A DNA stretch of 64,000 nucleotides, from contig NZ_NIBV01000002.1 in the NCBI RefSeq assembly GCF_002632585.1, positions 1,038,613-1,102,612 of the forward strand, in the 5' to 3' direction. Position 1 is the stretch's first letter. Every line of letters starts with the position of its first letter. Position numbers and translations under genes: made by a program. This document shows, piece after piece, positions 1-17,476 of this stretch. The notes under the pieces are model-generated. The model saw only the letters and a program-made list of their open reading frames with translations. It made no database searches and was not told where the DNA came from. Source of the DNA: Xenorhabdus szentirmaii DSM 16338 (GTDB taxonomy: Bacteria; Pseudomonadota; Gammaproteobacteria; Enterobacterales; Enterobacteriaceae).

Positions 1-7643
<7,643 letters not shown>

Positions 7644-8035
7644 TTTATAATTCCAAAGTGTCAGGTTTTGATTCTATTAACTAAACATCGTTCTAATTTC
7701 TAATAGGGCACAGCATTTATAACAGACACTAATATAGTGATACGTTTATAAACTTAATTCAGATCAAAGAATGGTATAGAAATATTCGGATTGATATTTG
7801 TAACCAAAGATGATAATTAGGTTTGTTATTAAAATAACATGACTAGGCGTCACATGATGTTATTCATATGCGCAATTGAATTTTTCACCAAGATATTAAA
7901 AGTAAACTGCGTTATAAAAAATATTACACAATTATTTTATATTTGTATAAATATAAGATTTAACACTCACTATGATAAACCCGGTCGCGTATTCAATGCG
8001 TTGCTGGCGCTAAATATAATATTCTCTTTCGATAT
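7644..8035. other. AT-rich intergenic control region of the NRPS
   Basis: A 392-bp AT-rich stretch separates the NRPS start from an IS1 remnant. It must carry the minus-strand NRPS promoter, but I see no convincing -35/-10 pair or operator. No coding sequence is supported. Confidence 0.5.
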
Positions 8036-8200
8036 ATAATATACCCTTTCGATAAAAGTACCGATAATTTTGTCATGCATTTCTGGCGATTTTGAATAAC
8101 CGAGTGTTTTACGGTTCAATCGCTTAATCCGATCAAGTAGAGTAAGGTTTTCATGTTCAATACGGTGTGTGAAAAAATGTCCGGCTATCATGCCACAAAT
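8036..8200 (-). pseudogene. IS1-family transposase (InsB) C-terminal remnant
   Basis: The minus-strand translation contains HFFTHRIEHENLTL, RIKRLNRKTL and a KIIGTFIERVYY tail. This is the conserved C-terminal end of the IS1 transposase InsB (FTQRIER..NLTLR.RIKRL.RKT..FS.S.E.H.K.IG.FIE). Roughly 50 codons survive. The DDE residues, insA and the terminal inverted repeats are not seen, so it is a dead fragment. It sits between the divergent NRPS and acylase genes, showing that an IS once landed in this control region. Confidence 0.75.
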
Positions 8201-8529
8201 GGAACCTATGGCTGTAGTACTCAGTATATCAAAAAAATATTCCTAACTTACTAAATAAATTAGATTATACCATAGGCTGATATCTCAGCGGTTATATGAT
8301 TCAATGAAATTGATTTGTCGTTCAGAAAAACCCTTTCATATGGCATATCATCTAAATTTTTATAGGAGGAAGAGATTTTATTAATTTCCATTCAGTTATT
8401 TTATGTCATTCTTAAATTGGTGAGCGAATTATATATATATCTCATTAAATTTAAGCATAAAGCGTAGAAAAATAATTTCTATAATCTGAAGAAATCTATC
8501 TGTTTTTACTTTTTATCTTAGGAGATGAT

Positions 8530-9540
8530 ATGTGTACTCGTATAGTTTATTTAGGTAAATATGGACAAACCATAACAACAAGAACGATGGATTTTAGATA
8601 CGAAATCGGAACAAATTTATGGATATTTCCACGAGGCATGTACAGGTACGGTATAGCAGGTCCTAATTCTGTTGGATGGGAATCTCAATATGGCAGTGTG
8701 ATTGCATCTGGCTACGATATTTCAACCACAGATGGTATTAATGAAAAAGGTCTTATGGCTAACTTATTATGGTTAGCTGAATCTAAATATCCACAACCCA
8801 ATGATAAGCGGCCTGCATTATCGATTTCATTGTGGGCGCAGTTTATGCTGGATAATTATGCGACAGTCGCTGAAGCCGTTGAATCACTGGAAAATGACCC
8901 TTTCGTCGTAATGACGGATGAAGTGCCGGGCCAAGGTCGTTTAGCAACATTGCATTTATCATTGTCAGATGCGAGTGGTGATAGTGCGATTATTGAATAT
9001 ATTGACGGTGAACAAGTGATTCATCATAGCCGTAAATATCAGGTGATGACGAATTCACCAACGTATGAAGAGCAATTGGAAATGCAGGAATATTGGGAAA
9101 ATATTCCGGGCACAGAGGAACTTCCGGGCACCAATCGTTCTCCGGACAGATTTGCTCGCGCTCAATTCTATATTAATGCTATTCCACAAGAAACGACACC
9201 CAATAAAGCCGTTGCAAGTGTATTCAGTGTAATTCGTAACGTTTCGGTTCCTTACGGGTTGGCGATAGACGATTCGATAGAAATTTCATCAACACGTTGG
9301 CGGACATTGGTTGATCATAAACGCCAGCTCTATTTCTTTGAGTCTGCACTGACACCGAATATTTTCTGGACAGATCTAAAGAAAATCGATTTCTCAGCCA
9401 AAACTGGTAAAGTGAAGAAACTGGATTTAGGTGAGGGGCAAAGCAATATTTTCTCAGGTGATGCCACTGAAGATTATGTTGATAGCGAACCTTTTGAGTT
9501 TAAGGGGCTGTCTGAGAAAGAACTCGATGGTGAAATTTAA
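8530..9540 (+). CDS. Choloylglycine hydrolase / penicillin V acylase-family N-terminal nucleophile amidase
   Basis: A 336-aa Ntn-hydrolase of the linear amide C-N hydrolase family (bile salt hydrolase, penicillin V acylase). Cys2, exposed after removal of Met1, is the nucleophile. Arg18, Asp21 (RTMDF) and Asn175 (MTNSP) fall exactly at the family's catalytic positions, and an Arg near 207-210 (DRFAR) may serve as the C-terminal catalytic arginine. There is no signal peptide, as needed for a cytosolic enzyme with Cys at position 2. The start is backed by AGGAG seven bases upstream. Family members cleave amides of bile salts, penicillin V or acyl-homoserine lactones; the substrate here is unknown. 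It diverges from the NRPS across about 890 bp, so a role in trimming an N-acylated peptide or in quorum-signal hydrolysis is possible but only inferred. Confidence 0.9.
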   Translation: MCTRIVYLGKYGQTITTRTMDFRYEIGTNLWIFPRGMYRYGIAGPNSVGWESQYGSVIASGYDISTTDGINEKGLMANLLWLAESKYPQPNDKRPALSISLWAQFMLDNYATVAEAVESLENDPFVVMTDEVPGQGRLATLHLSLSDASGDSAIIEYIDGEQVIHHSRKYQVMTNSPTYEEQLEMQEYWENIPGTEELPGTNRSPDRFARAQFYINAIPQETTPNKAVASVFSVIRNVSVPYGLAIDDSIEISSTRWRTLVDHKRQLYFFESALTPNIFWTDLKKIDFSAKTGKVKKLDLGEGQSNIFSGDATEDYVDSEPFEFKGLSEKELDGEI

Positions 9541-9718
9541 TTTATGGGTACCTGTGGGTGCTTGCATTTAAAAATAACCATACCCGCATTTCATTTGGTT
9601 ATGTTTCCAATGGATAGTTTACTTAGAAAAAGTAATATTTACGCACAACGAAGAGAATGTAATGAACATATTCCAACCACTTAGCCTTTGGCTTTGTGCT
9701 GGGATTGAGATATGAGGT

Positions 9719-9850
9719 GTGGGTCCTTCAGATTTTCGGCCTTCTTATAGTAGTACCCGAAAGCGGGAGCCTGTTGCTCCCTGATGACCGGAGGACCCGT
9801 TCATGAAATCGGAGTAGAAAATACCGTAATTTTTGCCATAAATACGGAAT
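9719..9850. ncRNA. Candidate structured RNA or nested hairpin element of unknown identity
   Basis: GGGTCCT (9721-9727) pairs with AGGACCC (9792-9798). Inside, CCCG (9756-9759) can pair with CGGG (9764-9767), or GGGAGC (9765-9770) with GCTCCC (9776-9781). The two inner helices share GGG, so they exclude each other. A further hairpin pairs CCGTA (9824-9828) with TACGG (9843-9847). The element lies between the acylase (plus) and the 3' end of the ppk-ppx-yfgG operon (minus). It could be an sRNA, an attenuator-like terminator or a decayed repeat; I recognise no Rfam family and the strand is open. Confidence 0.35.
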
Positions 9851-9886
9851 AGTCAGGAATAGGGCTTCCGGCAGGCCCCACAGCAA

Positions 9887-10042
9887 CTATTCTATTTGCC
9901 TGCTGGTGGGGGATGATATTGTTTGTTGTTGATGATGTTCCAATGCTGCCATAAATGAGTAGATAAAACGTCCAAATAAAAGCAGAAAGCTGATAAGCAA
10001 TATCAATTTTATAATCTGAACCGTTTTCTTTTTCTTTTTCAT
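9887..10042 (-). CDS. yfgG: YfgG-like small membrane protein (DUF2633)
   Basis: A 51-aa protein: Lys-rich N-terminus (MKKKKKTVQ), one transmembrane segment (LILLISFLLLFGRFIYS) and a short His/Gln-rich tail. The LLISF..FFGRFIYS core and the position directly after ppx match E. coli YfgG. An in-frame stop lies just upstream, so ATG 10042 is the only start. It begins 12 bp after the ppx stop, which makes it the third gene of ppk-ppx-yfgG. E. coli YfgG has been linked to nickel/cobalt tolerance; its role here is unknown. yfgF, which lies between ppx and yfgG in E. coli, is absent. Confidence 0.8.
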   Translation of the reverse strand: MKKKKKTVQIIKLILLISFLLLFGRFIYSFMAALEHHQQQTISSPTSRQIE

Positions 10043-10054
10043 AAGGTGGTATCG

Positions 10055-11587
10055 CTAAGTCGATTCCTCTTCAATATATAAGTTCCAACCAGCCACATCA
10101 TTCCAATAATCCTGTTCTTTCTCTAAGTCAAGCAGCACAAGGGCGTTTTGGGTTAAATAATTTTTGGGCAAATAAAGTGTCCATTGACCCTGCTCGGTTT
10201 CTAGCCTCAGTGTCTGCGGTGTTGTGGTTGACTGGCGTTGGTTATTCAACAAAGTCGCCAATCTCAATATCTTGATCATAGGAAGATATTGTTTTTTCTT
10301 AAACAGATAGAAACGAGGGTGTTCATGTACTTTAACGGCCTTACGGTGATAACGCACAAGTGTTGCCAGCAGCAATTGTTGTTCTTGGTTAAATCCGGGA
10401 AGGTCAGTATGTTGCAAAATATAGGCAGAATGCCGTTGAAGCCCGCTCAGATTGATGCTTAGGCCAACTTCATGCAGCATGGAAGCCCACAACAGAATCG
10501 ATTCCAATTGAGGATGTATTCGTTTCGGGTTCTGTGTTGCCCATTGTTCGTAAAGTGTTTTCGCTGTAGTCCAGACGCGTTCGGCCTGTTCCCGATCGAT
10601 ATTATAATGTTCGGCAAGGCTTTTGGCTGTTCGCTGGCGAATATCCTGATGACGAAAGCGATCTTCCATTTCATAAAGTACACCTTCCCGCAGCGCGCCC
10701 TGTGACAGGCGTAATTCCTGAATGTGCAAGGCATCAAAAATGCCGCATAAAATGGCAAGGCCGGGTACAAAAGTCTGTTTGCGGTCATAAGATAACCCGG
10801 GCAATTCCAGTGACTTGACATTCTTATATTTCAGAATGCGCTTGACCAGCATATTGAGGCGTTCCGGGGTAATCAGGCCATCTTTTTCCCCGAGTTCAAC
10901 CAATAATTCATGGATGGATTTGATTGTGCCTGATGCACCTAACGCAAAATCCCAGCCTTTAGAACGAAATTGCCACACCAGATTTTCCAGTTTTTGTGCT
11001 GCCTGAAGTCGTGCCTTGCGGAAGTTATGTTCATTAATGACCCCCTCCGGAAAGAATTGGCGGGCAAAACTGACACAACCCATGCGGCGGCTTTCAATTA
11101 ATAAAGGTTCGAAATCTTCACCAATGACCAATTCAGTGGAACCGCCCCCAATGTCAATCACCAATTTGCGGCCTTTTTCCGGTTGGGTATGTTCAACACC
11201 CATAAAAATCAGGCGGGCTTCTTCATGACCAGAAATGATTTCAATCGGGTAGGGGATAACTTCTTTTGCCCGTTTCAAAAATTCCTGAGCATTAGCGGCT
11301 TCACGCAAACTGTGCGTTCCCACCAGACAAACATTATCTGCTGAAAACCCCTGAAGTCGTTCAGCAAACAGGGAAAGGCAGGTGATGCCGCGATTGATGG
11401 ATTCTTCACTCAATTCATTTTTGCTGTTTAAACCATCGGCAAGGTAAACTCGTTTTTTCAAACGTCCGATAATCTGCAATGCACCGTTGACAATACGCGC
11501 AATTACCATATGAAAGCTATTGGAACCCAGATCAATGGTGGCGATTTCCTGGGGCTTAGGGGTCGGGGTGTCGTGTTTCAACGGCAT
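10055..11587 (-). CDS. ppx: Exopolyphosphatase
   Basis: A 510-aa Ppx/GppA phosphatase that removes terminal phosphates from long-chain polyphosphate. The N-terminal actin-like ATPase fold shows [16 protein letters not shown] and [12 protein letters not shown] (phosphate-binding loops), followed by the HD-like C-terminal region typical of the 500-residue enterobacterial Ppx. It starts 3 bp after the ppk stop, so the two are almost certainly co-transcribed and translationally coupled. Ppk makes and Ppx degrades polyphosphate; enterobacterial Ppx is inhibited by (p)ppGpp, linking the pair to the stringent response. Confidence 0.98.
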   Translation of the reverse strand: MPLKHDTPTPKPQEIATIDLGSNSFHMVIARIVNGALQIIGRLKKRVYLADGLNSKNELSEESINRGITCLSLFAERLQGFSADNVCLVGTHSLREAANAQEFLKRAKEVIPYPIEIISGHEEARLIFMGVEHTQPEKGRKLVIDIGGGSTELVIGEDFEPLLIESRRMGCVSFARQFFPEGVINEHNFRKARLQAAQKLENLVWQFRSKGWDFALGASGTIKSIHELLVELGEKDGLITPERLNMLVKRILKYKNVKSLELPGLSYDRKQTFVPGLAILCGIFDALHIQELRLSQGALREGVLYEMEDRFRHQDIRQRTAKSLAEHYNIDREQAERVWTTAKTLYEQWATQNPKRIHPQLESILLWASMLHEVGLSINLSGLQRHSAYILQHTDLPGFNQEQQLLLATLVRYHRKAVKVHEHPRFYLFKKKQYLPMIKILRLATLLNNQRQSTTTPQTLRLETEQGQWTLYLPKNYLTQNALVLLDLEKEQDYWNDVAGWNLYIEEEST

Positions 11588-11590
11588 AAA

Positions 11591-13660
11591 TCAGGCTCTT
11601 GGTTCTGGTTGCTCAAGGTTTTTCAGGTAATCATAAACAGCAAGCTGTGCGCGGATTTTACGCTTATTTCCGCGGGGAACATAGCGATTGCTTAATTCCT
11701 TATCAATGTAACGCGCTTTGACCGTGTCACTGAACTGTAATTCGAGAATATCCAGAACTTGTTGCTTTAACATAGGATCTAACAGGCAAACGGCAACTTC
11801 GATGCGATAATCAATATTGCGGGTCATCCAGTCTGCCGATGAGAGAAACACTTTTTCATCGCCTTTGTTCGTAAAAACATAAACCCGATCATGCTCGAGA
11901 AAACGATCAACAATGCTGGTCACCTGAATATTCTCGCTGAATCCGGGTTGGTTTGGGACTAAAGAACACATGCCACGTATCAGAAGGCGAATTTTTACAC
12001 CTGCTTCTGAGGCATCATACAAGCGCTCTACTAATTCCTTATCTACCAGGTTATTGATTTTCAGGGTAATGCCTGCAATTTCCCCTGCTTTGGCGTTTTC
12101 AATTTCCTGATTAATCAATTGATTGAGCATAGCCCGTGAATTTTGGGGAGATACCATCAAATTTTCAAATGTGACCGGGCGATAAGGATTTTCAATAAAG
12201 TTAAAGACGCGCCGGACTTCATTGGTCACCTCAGGTTTTGCCGTCAACAGGGAGTAATCGGTATATAAGCGGGCGGTTTTCTCATTGAAATTTCCTGTTC
12301 CAATATGGGCATAACGGATAATTTCGTTTCCTTCAAGGCGTGAAATGACAAACAGTTTGGCATGGATTTTCAGGCCGGGAGCGGAGAAAATAACATGAAC
12401 CCCCGCTTCAGTCAGACGTTTTGCCCAATGGATATTGGCTTCTTCATCAAAACGTGCTTGCAACTCCACCACCACCGTCACTTTTTTGCCGTTGTGGGCA
12501 GCATGGATCATCGAATCAATAATCCGGGAATCTTTGGCAACACGGTAGATGTTAATCTTGATGGAAAGCACGCTGGGATCGAAAGAGGCTTGCCGGAGCA
12601 ATTCCAGCACATGTTCAAATGTGTGGTAAGGGTAATAAAGCAGAACGTCTTTTTCACGAATGGCATCAAAACCATTGCGGAAATGGTCGAACCAAGTATG
12701 ACGCAACCGGGGTATGGGTTTATTCAGGAGATTGCGGTTTCCTTCATTGGGGAATTTGATGAAATCTTTGAAATTATGGTAGCGGCCACCCGCAATAACG
12801 GAATCATCATTGGAAAGCCCCAGTTTAGTGCGCAGCAACCCGACCATTTCATCCGGCATATCACGTTGATAGACGAATCTTACAGGTTCTGCCGTCAGCC
12901 TTTGTTTCAGGGTTGAAGACATCAGTTCCAGAAGGCTGGATTCCATTTCGGTTGCCAGATCATATTCAGAGTCACGGGTCATCTTCATGGAATAGACATT
13001 CAACGTGTCGTAATCGAAGAAGCCCTTGAAAATTTCATCCAATGTATAACGCAGGATATTATCAAGCAATATCATTGACTTGCGTCTGCGTGGCTGTTCT
13101 GGCGGCAGGTTAACGAAACGGGGGGCTTTATCTGATGGAATTTCCAGCAAGGCATATTTTGTTGTTTGCCCCCGGATAATTTCAACCGCTAAATAGGTGT
13201 AATCGTCTTTCAAAAATTCAACTAAGTTCGTTTCCGGATTGATGACAATCGGGGTAATGTGCGGGCGTAAATGCTGCCGGAAATATTGCCGCAGCCAGAT
13301 TTGTTGATTGGGTGATATTTGTCGTTCGTTAATCAAAAAAATCTGATTACGCGCCATTTCCAGCAATAACTCATTGTAAAGTTCATCGAACTCCTGATCG
13401 ATTTTGGCGACTTTAGCCTCAATTTTTTTCAGCAATTGACGGGCGCCGGTAGCAGATCCCCTTTCTTCACTGATAAGAATGCGTCGTTTGACGTCGGCAA
13501 AACGAACTTTATAAAACTCATCCAGGTTATTGGAGTAGATCCCTAAAAACCTCATTCTTTCAATTAGCGGGTTACTTTTGTCCGCCGCTTCCTGAAGGAC
13601 ACGTTCGTTGAAAGAGAGCCAACTGAGTTCTTTTTCGGTATAGAGGCGATCGTGGGACAT
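11591..13660 (-). CDS. ppk: Polyphosphate kinase 1
   Basis: A 689-aa enzyme that polymerises the ATP gamma-phosphate into inorganic polyphosphate at the inner membrane. The N-terminus ([16 protein letters not shown]) and the two phospholipase-D-like halves, with [10 protein letters not shown] and the [17 protein letters not shown] region carrying the autophosphorylated His, match PPK1 at its usual length. The frame extends 25 codons further upstream, but ATG 13660 is chosen because homologues begin there and GGAG lies 6 bp upstream. First gene of the ppk-ppx-yfgG operon. Confidence 0.98.
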   Translation of the reverse strand: MSHDRLYTEKELSWLSFNERVLQEAADKSNPLIERMRFLGIYSNNLDEFYKVRFADVKRRILISEERGSATGARQLLKKIEAKVAKIDQEFDELYNELLLEMARNQIFLINERQISPNQQIWLRQYFRQHLRPHITPIVINPETNLVEFLKDDYTYLAVEIIRGQTTKYALLEIPSDKAPRFVNLPPEQPRRRKSMILLDNILRYTLDEIFKGFFDYDTLNVYSMKMTRDSEYDLATEMESSLLELMSSTLKQRLTAEPVRFVYQRDMPDEMVGLLRTKLGLSNDDSVIAGGRYHNFKDFIKFPNEGNRNLLNKPIPRLRHTWFDHFRNGFDAIREKDVLLYYPYHTFEHVLELLRQASFDPSVLSIKINIYRVAKDSRIIDSMIHAAHNGKKVTVVVELQARFDEEANIHWAKRLTEAGVHVIFSAPGLKIHAKLFVISRLEGNEIIRYAHIGTGNFNEKTARLYTDYSLLTAKPEVTNEVRRVFNFIENPYRPVTFENLMVSPQNSRAMLNQLINQEIENAKAGEIAGITLKINNLVDKELVERLYDASEAGVKIRLLIRGMCSLVPNQPGFSENIQVTSIVDRFLEHDRVYVFTNKGDEKVFLSSADWMTRNIDYRIEVAVCLLDPMLKQQVLDILELQFSDTVKARYIDKELSNRYVPRGNKRKIRAQLAVYDYLKNLEQPEPRA

Positions 13661-13763
13661 TACTACTCCATTTGGTTTTCCATTTGTTGAATAGATAGCG
13701 TTTAATAGACAGCGACAACATTTAATCAATGGCATTTAACAGCCCATGCATGATGATGCGGAT

Positions 13764-14321
13764 CTAACCGGCAGCTGTCTGAGCCTCGAGCGCTTTTCTG
13801 GCAAAATAGTGATGCTGGAACGTACACATCCGAATGGCAGTATGATAAGAGCCATTCACAAAAAATTCATCGATCAATTCGCCTTCGGTATGAAACCCCA
13901 ATTTATTGTATATATGAATTGCCTTTAAATTTTCTTTATCAACAATGAGGTACAGTTTATAAAGATTCAGGACAGCAAAGGCATATTCCATCGCAAGTTT
14001 AACGGCCTGAGTTGCATATCCTTGCCCTTGGTAGGTTGGTGCAATGATAATCTGGAACTCTGAGCGACGATGAACATAATCAATTTCGACTAGCTCCACC
14101 AACCCGACTCTGGCCGTCATGCTCTCAATGATAAAACGGCGCTCACTCTGGTCATGGATGTGTTTGTCATAGAGATCACAGAGTTCGACAAACGCTTCAT
14201 AAGGTTCTTCAAACCAATAACGCATAACACTGGCATTATTATCGAGTTGATGGACAAAAGGGAGGTCTTCCCGTTCAAGGGGACGTAAGTTGATAAGTGG
14301 ATATTCTGAACCACCGGACAT
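13764..14321 (-). CDS. speG: Spermidine N1-acetyltransferase
   Basis: A 185-aa GNAT acetyltransferase that transfers acetyl from acetyl-CoA to spermidine or spermine and so relieves polyamine excess. The N-terminus ([20 protein letters not shown], then the conserved [10 protein letters not shown]) and the acetyl-CoA loop region ([15 protein letters not shown]) are close to E. coli SpeG. The start has GAGG seven bases upstream. It lies about 100 bp upstream of ppk on the same strand, a neighbourhood different from E. coli. Confidence 0.96.
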   Translation of the reverse strand: MSGGSEYPLINLRPLEREDLPFVHQLDNNASVMRYWFEEPYEAFVELCDLYDKHIHDQSERRFIIESMTARVGLVELVEIDYVHRRSEFQIIIAPTYQGQGYATQAVKLAMEYAFAVLNLYKLYLIVDKENLKAIHIYNKLGFHTEGELIDEFFVNGSYHTAIRMCTFQHHYFARKALEAQTAAG

Positions 14322-14341
14322 TGGATACCTCAGTGTTTTTA

Positions 14342-14402
14342 TATTCGTTGCCTTTCAAGTTGTCGCGTTGTTGGCTATACCTTGAAACTCAATGGATATA
14401 GA
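14342..14402. repeat. Internally deleted ERIC repeat (about 60 bp)
   Basis: It keeps both ends of the ERIC unit (CTTTCAAGTTG..CGTTGTTGGCT, then CTTGAAACTCAATGGATAT) but lacks the central section seen in the full copy 25 bp away. The terminal segments are complementary, so a short hairpin remains. Confidence 0.7.
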
Positions 14403-14426
14403 TGATGAAATGAGCCGTATTCACAC

Positions 14427-14554
14427 TATACCCTTCGTCTTTCAAGTTGCCTCTTTGTTGGCTGCACTCATTCACCCCGGTCACATAGTTATCTATGCTC
14501 CCGTGGATTCATTCCCTTGCCGCCGCGATGCAACTTGAAATCCATTGCGTATAA
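14427..14554. repeat. ERIC (enterobacterial repetitive intergenic consensus) element
   Basis: About 127 bp, the classic ERIC length, with imperfect terminal inverted repeats (CTTTCAAGTTGC at 14439-14450 and GCAACTTGAAA at 14530-14540). The reverse complement carries ERIC hallmarks: GTGACCGGGGTGAATGAG, TGCAGCCAAC and a CTTGAAAGACGAAGGGTAT end. A near-identical copy lies at 46012-46136. Confidence 0.9.
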
Positions 14555-14812
14555 ATATATTTGGTATTAAGTAATATTCTAATAATCAATTATTTCAAGG
14601 TTAATATTTTCAGATTGATAAATATCCGAAATTTGCGGATAAGGCAATAAGCCAATCCGGCATGACAACTTACAGCAAAGTCTCGTTTTAATATAGCGTC
14701 TTGTGAAGAAACACTGACATAAAACAGTAGGTCATACTTTTTGTCTTTCAGGTGATTTTTTTCTTTCAAGTTATTTTTGTCTTGCAAGCCACAGTATGAT
14801 TGGTCGTGTTCA

Positions 14813-14905
14813 ATTGTTTTCGGTGAGCTTACCCCGGTCGTATAATTTACTTATGCTTCCGGGGAGTTGCCCTTTGCGGATGTGCCGTAATGTGAAATTT
14901 ATCGG
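14813..14905. repeat. Degenerate ERIC-like repeat
   Basis: GAGCTTACCCCGGTCGTATA and TATGCTTCCGGGGAG followed by a TGTGAAATTTATCGGG end follow the same order as the full ERIC at 14427-14554, with many substitutions. The 14322-14927 gap therefore holds three ERIC-derived units and no supported gene. Confidence 0.55.
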
Positions 14906-14927
14906 GTCTTGTATTTAACCGACGGAC

Positions 14928-15566
14928 TTATTCTGCGGCGTACCCTTGGGGAGGTAACATGTTACCGTCCATGCATGCTTTATTGCCATCCATCACCAAA
15001 CGCCCGTTCAGGAACCAATCAATCACCAGAGGGTAAATATTATGCTCTTGGGTTTGAACACGTTTGATGACATCCTCTTCCATATCGTCTTCAAAAATGG
15101 GCACTTTAGCCTGTAAAATGACGGGGCCGCCGTCCAGCTCTTCAGTCACAAAATGGACAGAGGTGCCATGCTCTTTATCGCCATTTTCAATGGCTCTCTG
15201 ATGGGTATGCAGACCCGGATATTTCGGCAATAAAGAGGGGTGAACATTGAGTAACCGGCCATGATAATGTTGGACAAAATCAGGCGATAAAATGCTCATA
15301 TATCCGGCCAAAACCACCAGATCGGGGGAATACAGGTCAATGGCTTCAGCCAGTGCTAAATCATAATTCTTACGATCCCCATGGGCTTTCGGATTGATGA
15401 AATAAGCGGGAATATCCGCTTGTTCTGCACGTTTTAAACCATAGGCATCCGCTTTGTTGCTGAAAACCGCAGAAATATAGCCATGGATCCGATTTTGCTG
15501 GCAGGCATCAATAATAGACTGAAGATTACTGCCATTGCCTGAAATTAAAACAACTATCTTTTTCAT
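14928..15566 (-). CDS. purN: Phosphoribosylglycinamide formyltransferase 1
   Basis: A 212-aa GAR transformylase: 10-formyl-THF plus GAR gives FGAR, step 3 of de novo purine synthesis. Visible motifs are the N-terminal phosphate loop ISGNGSNLQ, the catalytic NVHPSLLPKYPG segment (Asn and His) and the Asp in ELDGGPVILQA. It lies 8 bp after purM, in the usual purMN operon, under the PurR box at 16680-16695. Confidence 0.98.
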   Translation of the reverse strand: MKKIVVLISGNGSNLQSIIDACQQNRIHGYISAVFSNKADAYGLKRAEQADIPAYFINPKAHGDRKNYDLALAEAIDLYSPDLVVLAGYMSILSPDFVQHYHGRLLNVHPSLLPKYPGLHTHQRAIENGDKEHGTSVHFVTEELDGGPVILQAKVPIFEDDMEEDVIKRVQTQEHNIYPLVIDWFLNGRLVMDGNKACMDGNMLPPQGYAAE

Positions 15567-15574
15567 GCATTGCC

Positions 15575-16615
15575 TTAGCTGATAATAACGGGTTCTTCAT
15601 GGGCACTGAGTTCAGAGACAGAGCCAATTTGCCATGCGTTTTCACCCGCTGCATTCAGATATGAAAGCGCTTGTTCTGCCTGAGATTGAGGCAGGGCTAT
15701 AATCATTCCGACACCACAATTGAAGGTACGGTACATTTCGTATGTAGTGACATCGCCTGCTTGTTGCAACCATTTAAAAACAGCAGGCCATTGCCAACTG
15801 CCTGAGTCGATTCTGGCTTGCATATTTTCTGGCAGAACACGAGGGATGTTTTCCCAGAAGCCACCGCCTGTCAGATGTGAAATGGCATGTACTTCAACTT
15901 CTTCAATCAATCCAAGAATAGATTTAACATAAATTTGTGTTGGCGCGAGCAGATGATCAGCGAGGGATTTTCCCTCAAGTTGGGTGCTTTCTGGATTTGT
16001 CCGGCTGACTTCGAGAATTTTGCGGATCAAAGAGTAGCCGTTGGAATGTGGGCCGCTTGATGCCAGTGCAACCAGTGCATCTCCCACCTGAACCCGGCTG
16101 CCGTCAATAATTTCTGATTTTTCGACGACACCGACACAAAAACCTGCAACATCATAATCTTCGCCATGATACATTCCGGGCATTTCAGCGGTTTCACCAC
16201 CGACCAATGCACAGCCTGCCTGTTGACAACCTTCTGCAATACCGGTAATTACACTGGTTGCGGTATCAACATCCAGTTTGCCCGTGGCGTAGTAATCGAG
16301 GAAAAAAAGAGGTTCAGCACCCTGAACGATCAGGTCGTTAACACACATGGCAACCAAATCAATCCCGATAGTGTCATGGCGTTTCAAATCCATGGCTAAG
16401 CGCAATTTAGTGCCGACACCATCTGTACCGGAAACCAATACAGGTTCGCGGTATTTTTGCGGAAGGGAACATAATGCACCAAAACCACCCAATCCTCCCA
16501 TGACTTCCGGGCGTCGGGTCTGTTTTACGACATTTTTGATACGATTGACTAAGGCATTACCGGCATCAATATCGACACCAGCATCTTTATAGCTAAGAGA
16601 GGTTTTGTTGGTCAC
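15575..16615 (-). CDS. purM: Phosphoribosylformylglycinamidine cyclo-ligase (AIR synthetase)
   Basis: A 346-aa ATP-dependent enzyme that converts FGAM to AIR (purine step 5). It carries [13 protein letters not shown] at the N-terminus, the [11 protein letters not shown] and [11 protein letters not shown] motifs and [13 protein letters not shown]. The frame can start at ATG 16639, but GTG 16615 aligns with the family N-terminus and has GGGAG seven bases upstream, so it is preferred. First gene of purMN, divergent from upp. Confidence 0.96.
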   Translation of the reverse strand: MTNKTSLSYKDAGVDIDAGNALVNRIKNVVKQTRRPEVMGGLGGFGALCSLPQKYREPVLVSGTDGVGTKLRLAMDLKRHDTIGIDLVAMCVNDLIVQGAEPLFFLDYYATGKLDVDTATSVITGIAEGCQQAGCALVGGETAEMPGMYHGEDYDVAGFCVGVVEKSEIIDGSRVQVGDALVALASSGPHSNGYSLIRKILEVSRTNPESTQLEGKSLADHLLAPTQIYVKSILGLIEEVEVHAISHLTGGGFWENIPRVLPENMQARIDSGSWQWPAVFKWLQQAGDVTTYEMYRTFNCGVGMIIALPQSQAEQALSYLNAAGENAWQIGSVSELSAHEEPVIIS

Positions 16616-16679
16616 TGCGTAGCTCCCAGGCGGTTGCATTTGAATGAATAAAACAGAACGGGATTGATTCTAACAGTCT

Positions 16680-16695
16680 GGGCAAACGTTTGCGA
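16680..16695. promoter_or_regulatory. PurR operator
   Basis: GGGCAAACGTTTGCGA contains the perfect palindromic core GCAAACGTTTGC of the PurR box (consensus ACGCAAACGTTTGCGT). It lies 65 bp upstream of the purM GTG and about 110 bp upstream of the upp transcription start, in the divergent region known to be PurR-controlled in E. coli. Confidence 0.9.
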
Positions 16696-16794
16696 TAGCT
16701 TTGTATAGGTTTTCTGTCAGATAAAAATAAAAGAAAAGGCACTATGGTTGATAAAAATCAACAGATTAATAGTGGCGAGATGCCGAAAAGGAGG

Positions 16795-16814
16795 TATAAT
16801 CCCGCGATTTTTTT
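16795..16814 (+). promoter_or_regulatory. upp promoter -10 box and UTP-sensitive initially transcribed region
   Basis: TATAAT (16795-16800) is followed five bases later by GA and seven T residues (16806-16814). In E. coli, upp starts at either the G or the A before such a T-run, and high UTP causes reiterative U addition and abortive release at one of them. The same layout here suggests the same UTP-sensed control. Confidence 0.8.
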
Positions 16815-16842
16815 ATCTGCCGGCTATATTAGGAGAACTCCC

Positions 16843-17469
16843 ATGAAAATCGTTGAGGTTAATCACCCACTGGTAAAACATAAACTTGGCCTGATGCGAG
16901 ATCATGATATAAGCACCAAACGCTTTCGTGAACTGGCCTCAGAGGTGGGTAGTCTTCTGACATATGAAGCAACTGCTGATTTTGAAGTTGAGAAAGTGAC
17001 CATTGACGGATGGTGTGGTCCGGTAGAAATAGAACAGATTAAAGGGAAGAAAATTACAGTAGTCCCTATTCTGCGTGCCGGATTGGGAATGATGGACGGT
17101 GTCCTGGAAAATATCCCGAGTGCACGTATCAGTGTTGTCGGGGTTTACCGTGATGAAGAAACCCTTGAGCCTGTGCCATACTTCCAGAAATTGGTTTCTG
17201 ATATTGATGAACGCATGGCATTGGTTGTTGATCCTATGCTGGCAACCGGCGGTTCCATGATAGCCACGATTGACTTGCTGAAAAAAGCAGGGTGTTCTGT
17301 CATTAAGGTACTGGTTCTGGTTGCGGCACCGGAAGGTATTGCTGCATTGGAAAAAGCACATCCGGATGTTGAATTGTACACGGCTTCTATTGACGAATGC
17401 CTTAATGAACATGGTTATATCGTGCCTGGTCTGGGAGATGCCGGCGATAAGCTATTTGGTACTAAATAA
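16843..17469 (+). CDS. upp: Uracil phosphoribosyltransferase
   Basis: A 208-aa enzyme that converts uracil and PRPP to UMP (pyrimidine salvage). It shows the PRPP-binding loop [24 protein letters not shown] and the uracil-binding [12 protein letters not shown] near the C-terminus. ATG 16843 has AGGAG eight bases upstream and gives the standard length; an upstream in-frame ATG at 16744 precedes the promoter and is rejected. A terminator lies between it and uraA, so uraA expression may depend on read-through. Confidence 0.98.
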   Translation: MKIVEVNHPLVKHKLGLMRDHDISTKRFRELASEVGSLLTYEATADFEVEKVTIDGWCGPVEIEQIKGKKITVVPILRAGLGMMDGVLENIPSARISVVGVYRDEETLEPVPYFQKLVSDIDERMALVVDPMLATGGSMIATIDLLKKAGCSVIKVLVLVAAPEGIAALEKAHPDVELYTASIDECLNEHGYIVPGLGDAGDKLFGTK

Positions 17470-17476
17470 TATTTTT

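Noticed and set aside
14590-14787. 65-aa minus-strand frame between ERIC copies
   Set aside because: Lys/Leu-rich AT-driven composition, no family, poor ribosome site.
16744-16842. N-terminal extension of Upp from ATG 16744
   Set aside because: It would cover the promoter and UTP-sensing start region; the ATG at 16843 has the ribosome site and the family N-terminus.
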